Assembly: GCA_964569715.1 (NCBI GenBank)
Contig: CAZMUD010000067.1
Coordinates: 1 to 6,072 of the forward strand
Direction: 5' to 3'
Source: CAZMUD01 sp964569715
Lineage (GTDB): Bacteria > Chloroflexota > Dehalococcoidia > Dehalococcoidales > UBA2162
Length of the DNA stretch: 6,072 bases
Part shown: positions 5,888 through 6,072 of the stretch, piece after piece
Layout of the letters: each line of letters begins with the position of its first letter
How positions within the stretch are numbered: position 1 is the stretch's first letter
Notes under the pieces: model-generated
Told to the model about the DNA's origin: nothing
Seen by the model: only the letters and a program-made list of their open reading frames with translations
Databases searched by the model: none
Position numbers and translations under genes: made by a program

Positions 5888-6072
5888 CTATTCCTTCTCG
5901 CTCTCAATCCCCGCCTCTTTAAAGAGCCTCTTAAGCTCTCTACGAGCAAGGCGGGTGAGCTTACTGCCTTGTTTCTCCCAGCGCTGAACTGTGGAGAGGC
6001 TAACATCTATTTCCCGTGCCAGGTCCTCTTGTGACCAGCCTCTCTTCTCTCGCAGCGCCTTCACCTTTTCCT
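5888..6072 (-). CDS. Small helix-turn-helix (Xre/HTH_3-like) DNA-binding protein, partial or near-complete
   Basis: I found this frame by hand: it is open from the right edge to the TAG at 5890-5888, giving 60 residues. KALREKRGWSQEDLAREIDVS and then LSTVQRWEKQGSKL match the Xre-type fold, in which SQEDLAREI is the first helix of the HTH and LSTVQRWEK the recognition helix. A basic tail (RLARRELKRLFKEAG) and an acidic end (IESEKE) follow. The gene may begin off the window, or at the GTG at 6064-6062, which has AGGA just upstream; in the latter case it is a complete protein of 58 residues. Such small proteins bind DNA as dimers and often act as local repressors. It is oriented with the glycan genes, but 92 bases separate it from them, so a regulatory link is only a guess. 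Confidence 0.8.
   Translation of the reverse strand, partial: EKVKALREKRGWSQEDLAREIDVSLSTVQRWEKQGSKLTRLARRELKRLFKEAGIESEKE

Overview
The window is one strand-biased block. Seven closely packed genes plus one partial gene at the right edge all lie on the minus strand, so transcription runs from high to low coordinates. Moderate G+C, good AGGAGG-type ribosome binding sites, GTG starts and an oxygen-sensitive cobalamin-type radical SAM enzyme suggest an anaerobic bacterium. The style of the small Xre-like gene and of the TIGR04076-like gene reminds me of Chloroflexota such as Dehalococcoidia, but the sequence alone does not prove this.

In transcription order the layout is: the tail of a small helix-turn-helix protein (6072-5888); a 92-base gap; a membrane-anchored GT2 glycosyltransferase (5792-4893); a small cysteine-rich TIGR04076-like protein (4849-4541); WecB, UDP-GlcNAc 2-epimerase (4544-3468); a four-helix-bundle protein of the 23S rRNA intervening-sequence family (3447-3082); an NAD-dependent nucleotide-sugar epimerase/dehydratase (3078-2137); a B12-binding radical SAM enzyme (2130-721); and the N-terminal half of a GT4 glycosyltransferase (724 to the left edge). 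Two junctions are ATGA overlaps and the others in the main block are short, which fits a polycistronic operon. The genes read as a surface glycan or exopolysaccharide locus: WecB makes UDP-ManNAc, the SDR enzyme makes another modified nucleotide sugar, the GT2 and GT4 enzymes transfer sugars, and the radical SAM enzyme probably modifies a sugar, lipid or other product.

The part that does not fit is the four-helix-bundle gene between wecB and the SDR gene. It is bracketed by two arrays of 7-base units with a GACT(C) core in opposite orientations: four units at 3457-3484 and about five at 3049-3083. The arrays run into both neighbouring coding regions. They supply the last codons and stop of wecB, the ribosome binding site of the four-helix-bundle gene, and the GTG start and first residues of the SDR protein. 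This looks like a small inserted element of about 436 bases that sits in the operon without breaking it. It is the best candidate in the window for an undescribed system.
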